A DNA stretch of 64,000 nt, from positions 124,001 to 188,000 of the forward strand of contig NZ_JAGJEC010000001.1 of NCBI RefSeq assembly GCF_018100785.1, in the 5' to 3' direction. The notes below the pieces were generated by a model. The model worked only from the letters and a program-made list of their open reading frames with translations. It did no database searches and was not told the DNA's origin. The translations under genes were made by a program, and so were the position numbers. Position 1 is the first letter of the stretch; each line of letters starts with the position of its first letter. This stretch comes from Maribacter sp. MMG018 (lineage in GTDB: Bacteria > Bacteroidota > Bacteroidia > Flavobacteriales > Flavobacteriaceae). Shown here piece by piece: positions 38,865 to 48,390 of the stretch.

Positions 38865-40985
38865 TTAATAAAATACAGCTCTTTTATCCTCAATTTCAGA
38901 AGATTCTTTTAATGCATTGTAAACCTCTATATTTACCCTGTTAGCCGCATTGTTCTTTATAGCATTGGCGTAGGTACTATAGTTCTGTAGTTTTGGCGCC
39001 TCTGTTCTTTTTGTAAGTTCGATCATGAACACACCAGTATTTCCTTCTATTAAATCTGAAGTTTCTCCTTCTTTCATACCATAAGCAGTACCTACCACTA
39101 CAGGCTCACTACCCGCACCAGGAATGGTCGGTGATTTCACCGTTAGCGCACTGGCAGTAGAAACGGAAACATTGTTGCTTGAAGCTATGGCATCCATTGC
39201 CTTTCCCTTATTGGCAGCTATGATCTGCGCAGCCTTACGTTCTTTTCTAATAATAGGAAGTACAGTTGCGGACGCATCTTCGGGGCTCATTAAACCTTCT
39301 TCATAGCTTCCCGTTACCTGAACTACAGCATAACCGTTATTTACATTGAACCTTTTAATATCACCTACTTCGGTATCTTCATTAAAAGCCCACTGTACAA
39401 TACTACGTTGTGCACCAAGACCAGGAAGATTTTCGTCCAACGCCTTGATCTTATTCACCGGTCTTACCAAGTAATCGCTCTTTTTAGCAATTTCCGAAAA
39501 CGCACTTTCATCCTCTAGGGTTTCCATTTCAAATTTAGTGGCATCGGTAAACAACTTGTTCGTAGTTTCTTCCGAAGCAACGATCTCTCTTGATAATGTA
39601 GCAATTTGAACTATATCCTCTTTATCATCTATTTTAATTACATGAAACCCAAAATCAGTTTCTACCAAACCAATGGTTCCTACCGGATTTCCAAAAGCAA
39701 AATCGTTGAATTTAGGCACCATTGTACCCTCTTGAAAATACCCAAGATCACCACCGTTAGGAGCAGATGGCCCATCAGAATTATCTCTTGCAAGTTCTGC
39801 AAAAACAACACCTGATTTTTTTGCTTCCCTTAACAACCTGTTCGCCTCTTCCCTAGCTTCTTCTTTTGTTCTTTTAACGTCTGCACTGGCTCTTGTAGCA
39901 CCTTCGTAAGAAATAAGAATATGACTGGCCTTAACCGATCCGTTCGGTTTTCTTCCCATCATTTTAGAAATCTTATATGAACCGGCATCTTTGTATGGAC
40001 CATAGAATTCCCCGACTTTCAAATTCATTAATGAATCCGCAACGCTGGATGGCAAGTTCTTTTTCGCCTTATAGATAGTATCAAATTTTACATCTGAATG
40101 TCTATCTAAAAATGCAGCTACGTCCTTTGTGTTCCTGAATCCAAGTATAGTGTCGTTCTGATCTGTTTGCGCATTGTACTCTACAGTATCGTCCAACAAA
40201 TCGGTAATCGCTGTTTTAATTGCCAACTCATCTGCCTCAGAAGGTTTTTCATCAAAATAAACAAATCTAATATCCCTGGCAGGATCTTGCTTATAATCTT
40301 CTTTGTGCTTACTGATATAATCGGCTATTTCACTTTTTGTTACTGTAATCGTGCTGTCAGGTATAGATGTATAAGGCACGCGAACGTATTTGATATCCAT
40401 TTTTTCGTTGGCAAGCTTATAATCCAACTCACCCTCTTTTAAGGTAGCACCTACACCTGCCTTAACAAGGTCAAAATAAGTTTGCTCTTTGGCCAACTGA
40501 ATTATCTCTTTTTCAGTTTCTAACCAAGCTTCGTATTGCAAAGGATTATTGGTTTTCCAATCTAAAACGGTCTGTCTAAACTTATTAGCATCAAAAACCC
40601 CATTCTCGTTTTGAAACTCAGGACTTTGAGCATATCCGGTAGTTCTTAGAAAATCGACTATTTGATCCTGCTCTATACCTATCCCCAAATCTTCGAACTG
40701 TTCCCCTAAGATGGTATTTCTAACTTCATTTTCCCACACCTGATTCATTACTTGCATAGAAGACACCGTAGGGCCCACTCTTCTTGAGGCAGTTTCTACC
40801 TTTTGTCTAAACTCATCAATGGAAATTTCATGCCCATTAATTTCTGCAACAGTAGTACCCACTTTACCTCCTGCTCCAAAATTACTACTGGTAAACACAC
40901 CAGAGATTACGAACGCAAAAAGGGCAAGGCCTATTATCAGTATTAAAACTGTAGTACGTTTTCTTATATTTTCTAAAACTGCCAT
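38865..40985 (-). CDS. PpiD/SurA-like membrane-anchored peptidyl-prolyl isomerase
   Basis: A periplasmic folding factor of 706 residues held by one N-terminal span (about 12-32, KRTTVLILIIGLALFAF). A SurA_N-like chaperone region (about 35-200) is followed by a parvulin domain (about 345-455) with KASHILISYEG and GGDLGYFQEGTMVPKFNDFAF, and a second, degenerate parvulin-like region to the end. Layout and size match E. coli PpiD. Last gene of the long minus-strand run starting at lptC, 94 nt after the CNNM/CBS gene. Confidence 0.92.
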   Translation of the reverse strand: MAVLENIRKRTTVLILIIGLALFAFVISGVFTSSNFGAGGKVGTTVAEINGHEISIDEFRQKVETASRRVGPTVSSMQVMNQVWENEVRNTILGEQFEDLGIGIEQDQIVDFLRTTGYAQSPEFQNENGVFDANKFRQTVLDWKTNNPLQYEAWLETEKEIIQLAKEQTYFDLVKAGVGATLKEGELDYKLANEKMDIKYVRVPYTSIPDSTITVTKSEIADYISKHKEDYKQDPARDIRFVYFDEKPSEADELAIKTAITDLLDDTVEYNAQTDQNDTILGFRNTKDVAAFLDRHSDVKFDTIYKAKKNLPSSVADSLMNLKVGEFYGPYKDAGSYKISKMMGRKPNGSVKASHILISYEGATRASADVKRTKEEAREEANRLLREAKKSGVVFAELARDNSDGPSAPNGGDLGYFQEGTMVPKFNDFAFGNPVGTIGLVETDFGFHVIKIDDKEDIVQIATLSREIVASEETTNKLFTDATKFEMETLEDESAFSEIAKKSDYLVRPVNKIKALDENLPGLGAQRSIVQWAFNEDTEVGDIKRFNVNNGYAVVQVTGSYEEGLMSPEDASATVLPIIRKERKAAQIIAANKGKAMDAIASSNNVSVSTASALTVKSPTIPGAGSEPVVVGTAYGMKEGETSDLIEGNTGVFMIELTKRTEAPKLQNYSTYANAIKNNAANRVNIEVYNALKESSEIEDKRAVFY

Positions 40986-41079
40986 TCTATCAAAAAATTA
41001 AAATCAGTTGGCGAAATTACCATTTTTAATTGAAATAATAAAAACTAAAAACACTTGTAAATAATAGATAACAATGTAG

Positions 41080-42366
41080 TTAGTCTTCTTCTAAAAGCTC
41101 TAATGAAACCAAATCTATTTTGGTATTGGACACTTCTAAAACCATAAACTTAAAACGATCTATAACAATCTCCGAATCACGTTCGGGTATCTCCCCTACA
41201 CTCTGTACCAACAAACCGCCCAACGTTTCGTATTCATCGCCACTAGGCAGGTTCAATTTATAGTTTTCGTTTAAATAATCTACCTCTAACCGGGCAGAGA
41301 ACAAAAAGTGGGTTTCATCTATTTGTTCTTCTTTAAGATCAGTGGTGTCGTGTTCATCCTCTATCTCTCCGAACAACTCCTCTACGATATCCTCGACCGT
41401 CATAAGGCCCGAAGTACCCCCGTACTCATCTAACACCACAGCCATACTTTTTCTTTTCTTGATAAGTACATTGAGTATATCCTGTATCAACATAGTCTCT
41501 GGAACAAATTCTACAGGCAACAGAATGCTTTTGATCGTTTTAGGTTTTTTAAAAAGCTCGTAAGAGTGCACATACCCAATTATGTTGTCTACCGTTTCTT
41601 TATACACCAATATCTTAGAATACCCGGTCTCTGTAAAAAGTTTTGCAAGGTTTTTGGGCGTCTCGTGCATTTCTACCGCCATGATCTCGGTTCTGGGCAC
41701 CATAACCTCTCTTGCCTTGACCTCGGCAAACTCTAGGGCGTTTTGAAAAATCTGAATTTCAGAATCCACTTCATCTTCTTCCTCTACGGTTTCCATCTGC
41801 TCACTAATATAATCGCCCAATTCAATTTTAGAAAAGGCCAACTGAACCTCGTCTCCAGAGGTTCTGAATATATATTTTAGTATAAAATCGGACACAGAGA
41901 TCACAAAGTCTGAAATCAAGGAAAAAACCAAATAAAAGAAATAGGCCGGTATGGCAAACAGCTTCAATAAACTATTGGCATAAATCTGAAAAAGCACCTT
42001 GGGCAAAAATTCAGCCGTAATTAAAATAACCAACGTAGATATCATGGTTTGCGTAAGCAGACTAAAGTCTGTCAGCAACATTCTAAGTACATTGTTATCG
42101 GGAGATAGACCAGAAAACCAGTTCATTAACAATTCTCCCATAAAAAGACCATATACTACCAAAGCAATATTATTGCCTATTAGCATGGTTGCAATAAACT
42201 TCGATGGTTTTTTGGTAAGTCTTGTCAATACTTTAGCCAAAAACCCTATTTGTTTTTTTTCTATTTCGATATGGATCTTGTTCGCGGAAACAAAGGCTAT
42301 TTCCATCCCAGAGAAAAAGGCTGAAAATATAAGGGACAGAACAATAATTAATATACTATGGTCCAC
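41080..42366 (-). CDS. CNNM/CBS-domain transporter-associated protein (hemolysin/CorC family)
   Basis: A 428-residue protein: a CNNM (DUF21) membrane domain with about four spans (1-165), a CBS pair (about 205-325; VMVPRTEIMAVEMHET, MAVVLDEYGGTSGLMTVEDIVEELFGEIEDEHD) and a CorC_HlyC domain at the end (about 345-425). The family is linked to magnesium or cobalt efflux; the hemolysin label is historical. The gene begins 2 nt after the stop of the small membrane protein gene upstream. Confidence 0.92.
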   Translation of the reverse strand: MDHSILIIVLSLIFSAFFSGMEIAFVSANKIHIEIEKKQIGFLAKVLTRLTKKPSKFIATMLIGNNIALVVYGLFMGELLMNWFSGLSPDNNVLRMLLTDFSLLTQTMISTLVILITAEFLPKVLFQIYANSLLKLFAIPAYFFYLVFSLISDFVISVSDFILKYIFRTSGDEVQLAFSKIELGDYISEQMETVEEEDEVDSEIQIFQNALEFAEVKAREVMVPRTEIMAVEMHETPKNLAKLFTETGYSKILVYKETVDNIIGYVHSYELFKKPKTIKSILLPVEFVPETMLIQDILNVLIKKRKSMAVVLDEYGGTSGLMTVEDIVEELFGEIEDEHDTTDLKEEQIDETHFLFSARLEVDYLNENYKLNLPSGDEYETLGGLLVQSVGEIPERDSEIVIDRFKFMVLEVSNTKIDLVSLELLEED

Positions 42367-42368
42367 AA

Positions 42369-42572
42369 CTAATTTTGATTATCCTTAGCCCGTTGCTCAA
42401 ACTTCTTACGATACTTTCTTCGGAAGAAAAACATACCTACCGAAATAACCGCAAAAAACACAAAAAGATAGGCCATGTTCCTATCCGTATTCCAATCCGT
42501 AAAGATCCTATAAATAGAAAAAACAGCTACGATTAGGTATAGATACTCTGTATATTTTAAAATTTTAATCAT
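42369..42572 (-). CDS. Small membrane protein between lptC and the CNNM/CBS gene
   Basis: A 67-residue protein with two hydrophobic spans (about 9-25 and 33-50) and a strongly basic tail (RRKYRKKFEQRAKDNQN), so the C-terminus is cytoplasmic. No motif known to me. It overlaps lptC by 8 nt and ends 2 nt before the next gene, which supports it being real. Confidence 0.75.
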   Translation of the reverse strand: MIKILKYTEYLYLIVAVFSIYRIFTDWNTDRNMAYLFVFFAVISVGMFFFRRKYRKKFEQRAKDNQN

Positions 42573-43173
42573 CTTTATCTTCTTTAATTAGCATTAAACC
42601 ATAAGTTTTACGTGCATTTAAAAAGCTAAGGTCCTTTTTTATATCCATTCCTTCGCCATCCATCACCGTACCGTCCTCAGGATTTGTAAACTTAAACTTT
42701 TCTTCAGTAAATGCCCATTCATTTTCCCTATCATAATATAACTGCGGGGCCTCTAATTTTTTTCCATCATGCCCTTTAATTATAACATTGCCCTGCAGAT
42801 CGATCAGTGCTGTCGAGGCATAATAAATACCATAGTCAGCCTCAATGGTCGTTTTTTGTTTTTTTTCATCAAAAACCTCTACTAACAATCCCTCTGGAAA
42901 AGTTTGATACGGAAAATCGAGATTTTCAAAATCTTTACGTAATGGACCGGAAAGAATGGCCAACACATTAGAGGCGGCCTCACCATCTGTAACCACTTTC
43001 TCTGGTGTTTCGGTATAGGTAAGCACAAAATTTTCGGCCACTCCTTGAGGAAAAACCTCTCTTTTTGCCTCTTCCCCGACTCTTTTGTAATTGTCCTTAC
43101 ATGAAAAAAAAAGCATTGCGATGGAAAAAACCATGGCAATGCCTTTTAATATTTCTAAAAAACGTTTGTTCAT
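42565..43173 (-). CDS. lptC: LPS export protein LptC
   Basis: A bitopic or lipid-anchored periplasmic protein, 202 residues, that passes LPS from the LptBFG transporter to LptA. The lipobox-like end is FFSC (C25). The core has the LptC features: EVFDEKKQKTTIEADYGIYYASTALIDLQGNVIIKGHDGKKLEAPQL (about 100-150) and NPEDGTVMDGEGMDI. In Bacteroidota LptC is often predicted as a lipoprotein, as here. It starts 1 nt after the TPR gene's stop. LptE is encoded at 3791 in another operon. Confidence 0.88.
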   Translation of the reverse strand: MNKRFLEILKGIAMVFSIAMLFFSCKDNYKRVGEEAKREVFPQGVAENFVLTYTETPEKVVTDGEAASNVLAILSGPLRKDFENLDFPYQTFPEGLLVEVFDEKKQKTTIEADYGIYYASTALIDLQGNVIIKGHDGKKLEAPQLYYDRENEWAFTEEKFKFTNPEDGTVMDGEGMDIKKDLSFLNARKTYGLMLIKEDKDD

Positions 43174-43174
43174 C

Positions 43175-44545
43175 TTATAAACTAGGAACCTTTACGCTAC
43201 CACCTACCCAGCAAGAAAAGGATACAGTTTTACCTGCCATACCGGAACTAAAGATCATCTCTTTTGTAGGTGCTTTAGCCGCATAACTTGCAGCGGCCTG
43301 TCTGGCTCTACCACTTAATGCAGGATCCACTCTACCGGCCTGTCTTGCCAAGTTTTCAGCTTTCCAGTAAATAGCTCTTTTTTCAAAAGGCGTACTACCA
43401 CAAGCGTTGGCGCTACTTGCATATAGACTAGCTATCAACAAATAAGCTTTTCCGTTTGCAGGGTTGGCATCTATTGCCTTTTGAGCAAAACTTCTAGCAC
43501 TTGACTTACTTGTTTTTGCATAACTGGTCGCAATCTTATAAGCAATGTTAGATTTCTTTTTAGGGTCGGTCTCCAACTCTAAAGCTTTGTTGAAATCTGC
43601 AACGGCCCCTTTGGTATCACCGGCTTTTTTCTTTAAGGTACCACCATAAACATATGCATCTGCGGATGGATCTAAAGCTAACTGCGCTTCGAATAATTTT
43701 TTGAACATAGGATCATCTGTACATTCTTTACTGAACATTCTTCCTACTGCTCTTTTTACCCAATTAACATCGTTCTTTTTTTCCTCAAAATTCTTTTCAT
43801 ATAAAGGAATAAGGTTACCACAATCTGCCAAGGCCCCTAACTTAGAGTCTATACTACTAGATATTTTACCGTAGTTTACAGAGTAAGAGTTATAAACCTT
43901 TAATGACCTTTTCTCTTTAGAGGTCAAAGTACCCGCTTCTTCTTTTGGAAGTAGCTTGGCGATTTTATCCGTCAACTTATCATTTTCCTCCTCAATTTTA
44001 CCGGTTACGTCATCATATACGTCAAACACCTCTTGCAAATCTTTTTTTCCTGCATTGTGCAAGTCTACCAAACTTGAAAAATAGATGTATAGTGCTTTAG
44101 GATTCGTAAAGTTTTCTTTGTCCTTGGCAAAAGCCTCTGATAACATTTCATACATTTCCGCATCATCGGCCATTTTATTGTCATACTTTACCATAGCCTT
44201 GTCCACCAAAGTTTCACCAAGACTTGTTTTTGAAGAAAAGTACTTTAATTTATTATCGTACAGCCCCATCAATTCATTAGCATAACCTTCCTTTTCGCCT
44301 GCAGCTGCTTTTTCGATCTTATCCTTCAAAATTCTTTCACCATATACATAAATGGCATTATTAAGTTGAGGACAAGTCTCATAAGTCTTTTTCCATGGCT
44401 CATAGGCCGCATCATAGTTTTTAACTTTTGCATGTTCCGAGAATATGGACAGATTAGTCATACATTCAGGGTTCTGTGCCTGAGCATTACTTACCCCCAT
44501 CATTCCAAGGAACATTATTGCCGTGAAGTAAAGTTTCGTTTTCAT
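43175..44545 (-). CDS. Exported TPR protein
   Basis: A 456-residue protein with a signal peptide (1-23, cut after AQA). Residues 30-430 are helical, and the best repeats are near 290-390 (ADAYVYGGTLKKKAGDTKGAVADFNKALELETDPKKKSNIAYKIATSYAK, ANPANGKAYLLIASLYA), clear TPR units. A C-terminal Cys (VSFSCWVGG) and residues NACGSTPFEKRAIYWKAENLARQAGRVDP form a conserved-looking block. It sits between an outer-membrane protein gene and lptC. A role as periplasmic scaffold is inferred. Confidence 0.85.
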   Translation of the reverse strand: MKTKLYFTAIMFLGMMGVSNAQAQNPECMTNLSIFSEHAKVKNYDAAYEPWKKTYETCPQLNNAIYVYGERILKDKIEKAAAGEKEGYANELMGLYDNKLKYFSSKTSLGETLVDKAMVKYDNKMADDAEMYEMLSEAFAKDKENFTNPKALYIYFSSLVDLHNAGKKDLQEVFDVYDDVTGKIEEENDKLTDKIAKLLPKEEAGTLTSKEKRSLKVYNSYSVNYGKISSSIDSKLGALADCGNLIPLYEKNFEEKKNDVNWVKRAVGRMFSKECTDDPMFKKLFEAQLALDPSADAYVYGGTLKKKAGDTKGAVADFNKALELETDPKKKSNIAYKIATSYAKTSKSSARSFAQKAIDANPANGKAYLLIASLYASSANACGSTPFEKRAIYWKAENLARQAGRVDPALSGRARQAAASYAAKAPTKEMIFSSGMAGKTVSFSCWVGGSVKVPSL

Positions 44546-44583
44546 TTTGCTATTTTTAAAGTGGTTAAAGTACTAAAATTTTA

Positions 44584-45870
44584 TTAATCTACTTTTCGTT
44601 TTCGGAACCATCTGTCGTTCAATGACAAACCAAGATTGATCTTGTAGTAGCTCTCCTCTATCAAATCGGCCCGGGTAGTACCTCGCCTTCCCAATTCAAA
44701 ACCAACATTAAGATTTGAGAAACTACGCCCCAGTGGTAACCCAAGTCCAAAAGTTATGCCAAAGTTATTTATATCAACATCGTTAACGACCATCCCAGTC
44801 TTGTCCAAACGAAGCCCAGCCCTATAGGTAACCCTACTTAAATAACTATTAAAGGAGTTGTAATTTGGTGTATAAAAACCTCCTACAGCAATTGAACTTG
44901 CATCTTCGTATACTACATTATCCACCCCCATAAAAGAGTTCTCAAAAGAACTTAGACCCTGAAAACTATATTCGGCACCTAAAAACCACTTTAAATCTTT
45001 ACCATACCCAAGACCTATTGTGGTAGTCGTAGGTATCTTAAGTTCGGTATTTGCGAGGTTTTGAGCGTATAAATTTACTTCTACCTCTTCAATATTGACG
45101 CCATTGGCGTTAGAAAAAGAACCTATTTTTCTTTCATTTCTAGAAACAAGGTTCCCTTGTGTATTTACCCTAACCGAGGCACGCAATGTATAACCCTCTT
45201 TTATTTTGGGGGTATAATTAAGGGCATAGTTAAAATCGAAACCATGAATTTTAGAAGTTCTTCTATCAAAAGCACCAAACTGCACATCTTCCATTTGTTG
45301 CAATCTTTCGCTGTTCATGGTACCATAATTAAAATTGATGGTTGCCCCGACACTCAAATTTTTGATAATCTCATACCCTATAGAGTAATAAACCCTATTT
45401 AATCCTCCATCACCGTTAAAATTATTTGTAACCGTCTGACCGTCGACTTCCCTTTCACTTAAAAAATTATAGCCCACAGAAGAATAGGGCATGAGGCCAA
45501 AACCCATTCCCAGTCCTTTTCCCAAACTAAAGCCCAGTGACAAATAATCTAGTGTAGTAACGGAAGGACTTTCTTCTTCGGTATAACTTTTTAACCTGTA
45601 ATTATTACGGGACATACCTGCAGTATATACCACCGTACCCACTTTATTCAAAACATCCATACCCAGTTCCCCATAGGCGGCCGGGTTTTGCAAATTCACA
45701 TGGATACTATCGGCATATATACCAATACCCCCCATCATTTGATTTTCAATCGTGCCCGAGGCCCTTATGTCACCGATACCGAAAAAAGAATAGGGAGAAA
45801 CGGTGCCATTTTGAGCGCTCAAACCTATAGAGGCCATGAACACTAGTGCAATTACAATTTTTTTGATCAT
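44584..45870 (-). CDS. PorV/FadL-like outer-membrane beta-barrel protein
   Basis: A 428-residue protein with a signal peptide (1-19, cut after LSA). The start of the mature chain (NGTVSPYSFFGIGDIRASGTIENQMMGGIGIYADS...NLQNPAAYGEL) has the MGGIG and NPAA pattern of PorV/FadL-type barrels of Bacteroidota, and amphipathic strands run to the end (DRWFRKRKVD). Possible roles are lipid or surface-protein handling. It follows coaX directly, with no gap. No type IX sorting domain is seen. Confidence 0.8.
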   Translation of the reverse strand: MIKKIVIALVFMASIGLSAQNGTVSPYSFFGIGDIRASGTIENQMMGGIGIYADSIHVNLQNPAAYGELGMDVLNKVGTVVYTAGMSRNNYRLKSYTEEESPSVTTLDYLSLGFSLGKGLGMGFGLMPYSSVGYNFLSEREVDGQTVTNNFNGDGGLNRVYYSIGYEIIKNLSVGATINFNYGTMNSERLQQMEDVQFGAFDRRTSKIHGFDFNYALNYTPKIKEGYTLRASVRVNTQGNLVSRNERKIGSFSNANGVNIEEVEVNLYAQNLANTELKIPTTTTIGLGYGKDLKWFLGAEYSFQGLSSFENSFMGVDNVVYEDASSIAVGGFYTPNYNSFNSYLSRVTYRAGLRLDKTGMVVNDVDINNFGITFGLGLPLGRSFSNLNVGFELGRRGTTRADLIEESYYKINLGLSLNDRWFRKRKVD

Positions 45871-46599
45871 TTAGTGCTTGTTGTATTCCAGCAAATAATT
45901 AAGTCCTTTTAGAAGGAATTTGGAATCCGCAAAGATGGTATTTTTTAGCCGTTTAGACAAAAATTGTGTATCACCCCCTGTTAAAATAACTGTTAAATCT
46001 TTAAATCTGCTAGCATATTGTTCTATAACTCCGTTTATTTCACTGCACACACCATTGATTACACCACTGTGCATACAGTTTTCTGTGGAGTTACCAATAA
46101 GATCCAATGGCTCTTGTTTTTGTAACAGCGGTAACCGAGCAGTTTGATCATGCATGGCATTGTACCTCATCTGTATACCAGGCGAAATGGCTCCTCCCAA
46201 ATATTCATCAAAATCATTGAGTATATCATATGTGATACAGGTACCAGCATCTATGACCAAGGTATTCTTATGTGGCCTATAATAAAAAGCAGCGGTTGCC
46301 AAGGCAATCCTATCCTTTCCCAAGGTATGGGGAGTTGCATAACTATTCTTAAAGGGCACTTTAGAATCGGCGGACAATAAATGAACTTTACAAAATAGCG
46401 AAAGTACCGCCAATTCCGTTCTTTTTACTTCCCCAACAGATGACACAATGGCTCCCTCTATTTTTGGGTATAGACCAAAAAGTTCCTTTATTTTGACAAC
46501 AAACAAGTCTTTTTTGAAACTATCATCAAAAATAATCTTGTTTTTTTCAAAAACTGCCGTCTTTACCAGCGTATTCCCAATATCTATTACGAGATTCAT
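45871..46599 (-). CDS. coaX: Type III pantothenate kinase
   Basis: CoaX phosphorylates pantothenate, the first step of coenzyme A synthesis. The 242-residue protein has the acetate/sugar kinase-fold phosphate loop DIGNT (6-10), YATPHTLGKDRIALA, DAGTCITYD (about 118-126), the GGAISPGIQMR block and VILTGGDTQFL. This type is not inhibited by CoA and needs a monovalent cation. The stop lies directly against the start of the next gene. Confidence 0.96.
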   Translation of the reverse strand: MNLVIDIGNTLVKTAVFEKNKIIFDDSFKKDLFVVKIKELFGLYPKIEGAIVSSVGEVKRTELAVLSLFCKVHLLSADSKVPFKNSYATPHTLGKDRIALATAAFYYRPHKNTLVIDAGTCITYDILNDFDEYLGGAISPGIQMRYNAMHDQTARLPLLQKQEPLDLIGNSTENCMHSGVINGVCSEINGVIEQYASRFKDLTVILTGGDTQFLSKRLKNTIFADSKFLLKGLNYLLEYNKH

Positions 46600-46647
46600 A
46601 CTGTAAAGTTATAAAACCAAACTAGTTTTCACATCTATTTACTAGGC

Positions 46648-48390
46648 TTAGTTTAAACTTGTTAACTTAGGCTCCAGCCACAAATACCCCATACCCAAAA
46701 TAAAAACAATGAAAAACCACAGGATATTTAATTCTTGGGAAAACTTTTTTATGGGTGCCTGCCCCGTAATATCATTAAAAAACAATTTATTATGCTTTAG
46801 CATCTTACTGTAGGACAGAGATTTCCACTCTGTAGTATCCAATACAAAATAATTCAACATCACCGTACTATCTTTGCTCGAATAAAGATATTGCCACCCC
46901 TTTTTTTCAGGATACGTGATACCCTCCCACTCCTCTTTAATAATCAAACTTCTTTTTAAAGGAATTTGAAACCCTTTAGAATGAATCGCCCCAGGATTTT
47001 CCTCATACGTATTCAAAATAAATTTATAGGGTTCGTTCAAATACACTAGGTCATCTAGAGAACTGAACGACCACGACTCTTTCGATTTTTTTCCTACTCT
47101 ATCTATTATAGTAGACCACACCCTTTCAAAAACATCGTTGTTTCCCTCTAAAACCAATTGATATGTATTCTTTAACAAGCTGGTACCGAACCTACCGCTT
47201 CCACTTAACAAAGTATACGCATAATTTTCAATAGGCACGCCTTTTAACCTAGTATCATTAAAATAGTAGGGGTATTTTTCAAGATTACGATCAGACCAAT
47301 CTATAGACAACTCCTCTTTATTTTCTTTTTTCACATCGAAATCTACCATCGAATTTGACGAGGAAAACAATCTTTCGCCCGGTTGTACAAAAACTCCTAA
47401 GCCATCTTCCTTTACACCTTCTGATATTGCCTTTTTTTCTATCCTAGATAAACTAAGCAATGTAAGGTCATCCATAATAAGCACATCGAACTTCTTTAAA
47501 TTTTCTTGGTTAATAGGGGCTACCGGTAAGCGGTCGGTATTAAAATATTCGAACTTGTACTTTTGCTTGGTAAGTTTGCTCCTGACCACAACTTCATGTC
47601 CGTTCTCCGCCAAAAAATTCTTTAAATACTTGGTCTCAAAAGAAGGAAACTCATTAACCATTAGTATTTTCATTACCTCAACGCCCCTAACTATGACCGG
47701 CAAAGGTTCTATATTAAGTATTTTTCCGGTGCTATCTTTTTCGGTCAGTTTATAAATATATTTCCCCTCAGCTTTTAGGTTGGTCTTAAGCTCAAAATTC
47801 TCAAATGTATTGTTCTCAAAAACAATGGAATCCAACCCCGATCCGCCCGAATTCTGTAACACCAATCTGTTATTGACCAAGGGACGATCATAACGCCCTT
47901 GTACCACTAATTCATTACCCACCGTGTTTTCTTTCCCGTAGTTCAACTCCGTAATTCCTTTGAGTGTCTTTGTCCCCAAGAACTCAACTTCTTTGTTTTT
48001 TAATTGCCAAAGGTCATAATCCCTAATACCATAACCCAATACAACCACATTTGATACGGAATCCAATTGAGCGGACAAATCCATACCCGGAAGGTATTTT
48101 ATATATTTTGTTCGCTTCTTTGCTTTTTTCAAACTATCGAGCTGTTCTTTTTCAAAACCATCGGTAACCAAAACAGCTTCCCCCTTTATTTTTTTCTGTA
48201 TTGTAGGCCTCAAAAAAATACACAACAGGGAAACAATGGAGACAAAACCAACTATAACGTTCACTATAAATCTTTTGCCGAAATTACCTGACCATTCTTT
48301 CCAGACAAAAACACTAAAAAGCAATATAGCTCCTATTAACAAAGGTATAAGCCAATCAATATGCACAAAATCCAAACCGCTATTCAACAT
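46648..48390 (-). CDS. Large membrane protein of the MoxR/BatA-type cluster, GATase-like domain
   Basis: A 580-residue protein with two N-terminal spans (about 12-28, 38-62) and one near the C-terminus (about 555-573), so most of it (65-550) is in the periplasm. Residues 265-365 (KILMVNEFPSFETKYLKNFLAENGHEVVV...FDVLIMDDLTLLS) look like a class I glutamine-amidotransferase-like Rossmann domain, as found in BatA-like and VWA-cluster proteins. No catalytic cysteine is apparent. Its start overlaps the next upstream gene by 11 nt. Confidence 0.75.
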   Translation of the reverse strand: MLNSGLDFVHIDWLIPLLIGAILLFSVFVWKEWSGNFGKRFIVNVIVGFVSIVSLLCIFLRPTIQKKIKGEAVLVTDGFEKEQLDSLKKAKKRTKYIKYLPGMDLSAQLDSVSNVVVLGYGIRDYDLWQLKNKEVEFLGTKTLKGITELNYGKENTVGNELVVQGRYDRPLVNNRLVLQNSGGSGLDSIVFENNTFENFELKTNLKAEGKYIYKLTEKDSTGKILNIEPLPVIVRGVEVMKILMVNEFPSFETKYLKNFLAENGHEVVVRSKLTKQKYKFEYFNTDRLPVAPINQENLKKFDVLIMDDLTLLSLSRIEKKAISEGVKEDGLGVFVQPGERLFSSSNSMVDFDVKKENKEELSIDWSDRNLEKYPYYFNDTRLKGVPIENYAYTLLSGSGRFGTSLLKNTYQLVLEGNNDVFERVWSTIIDRVGKKSKESWSFSSLDDLVYLNEPYKFILNTYEENPGAIHSKGFQIPLKRSLIIKEEWEGITYPEKKGWQYLYSSKDSTVMLNYFVLDTTEWKSLSYSKMLKHNKLFFNDITGQAPIKKFSQELNILWFFIVFILGMGYLWLEPKLTSLN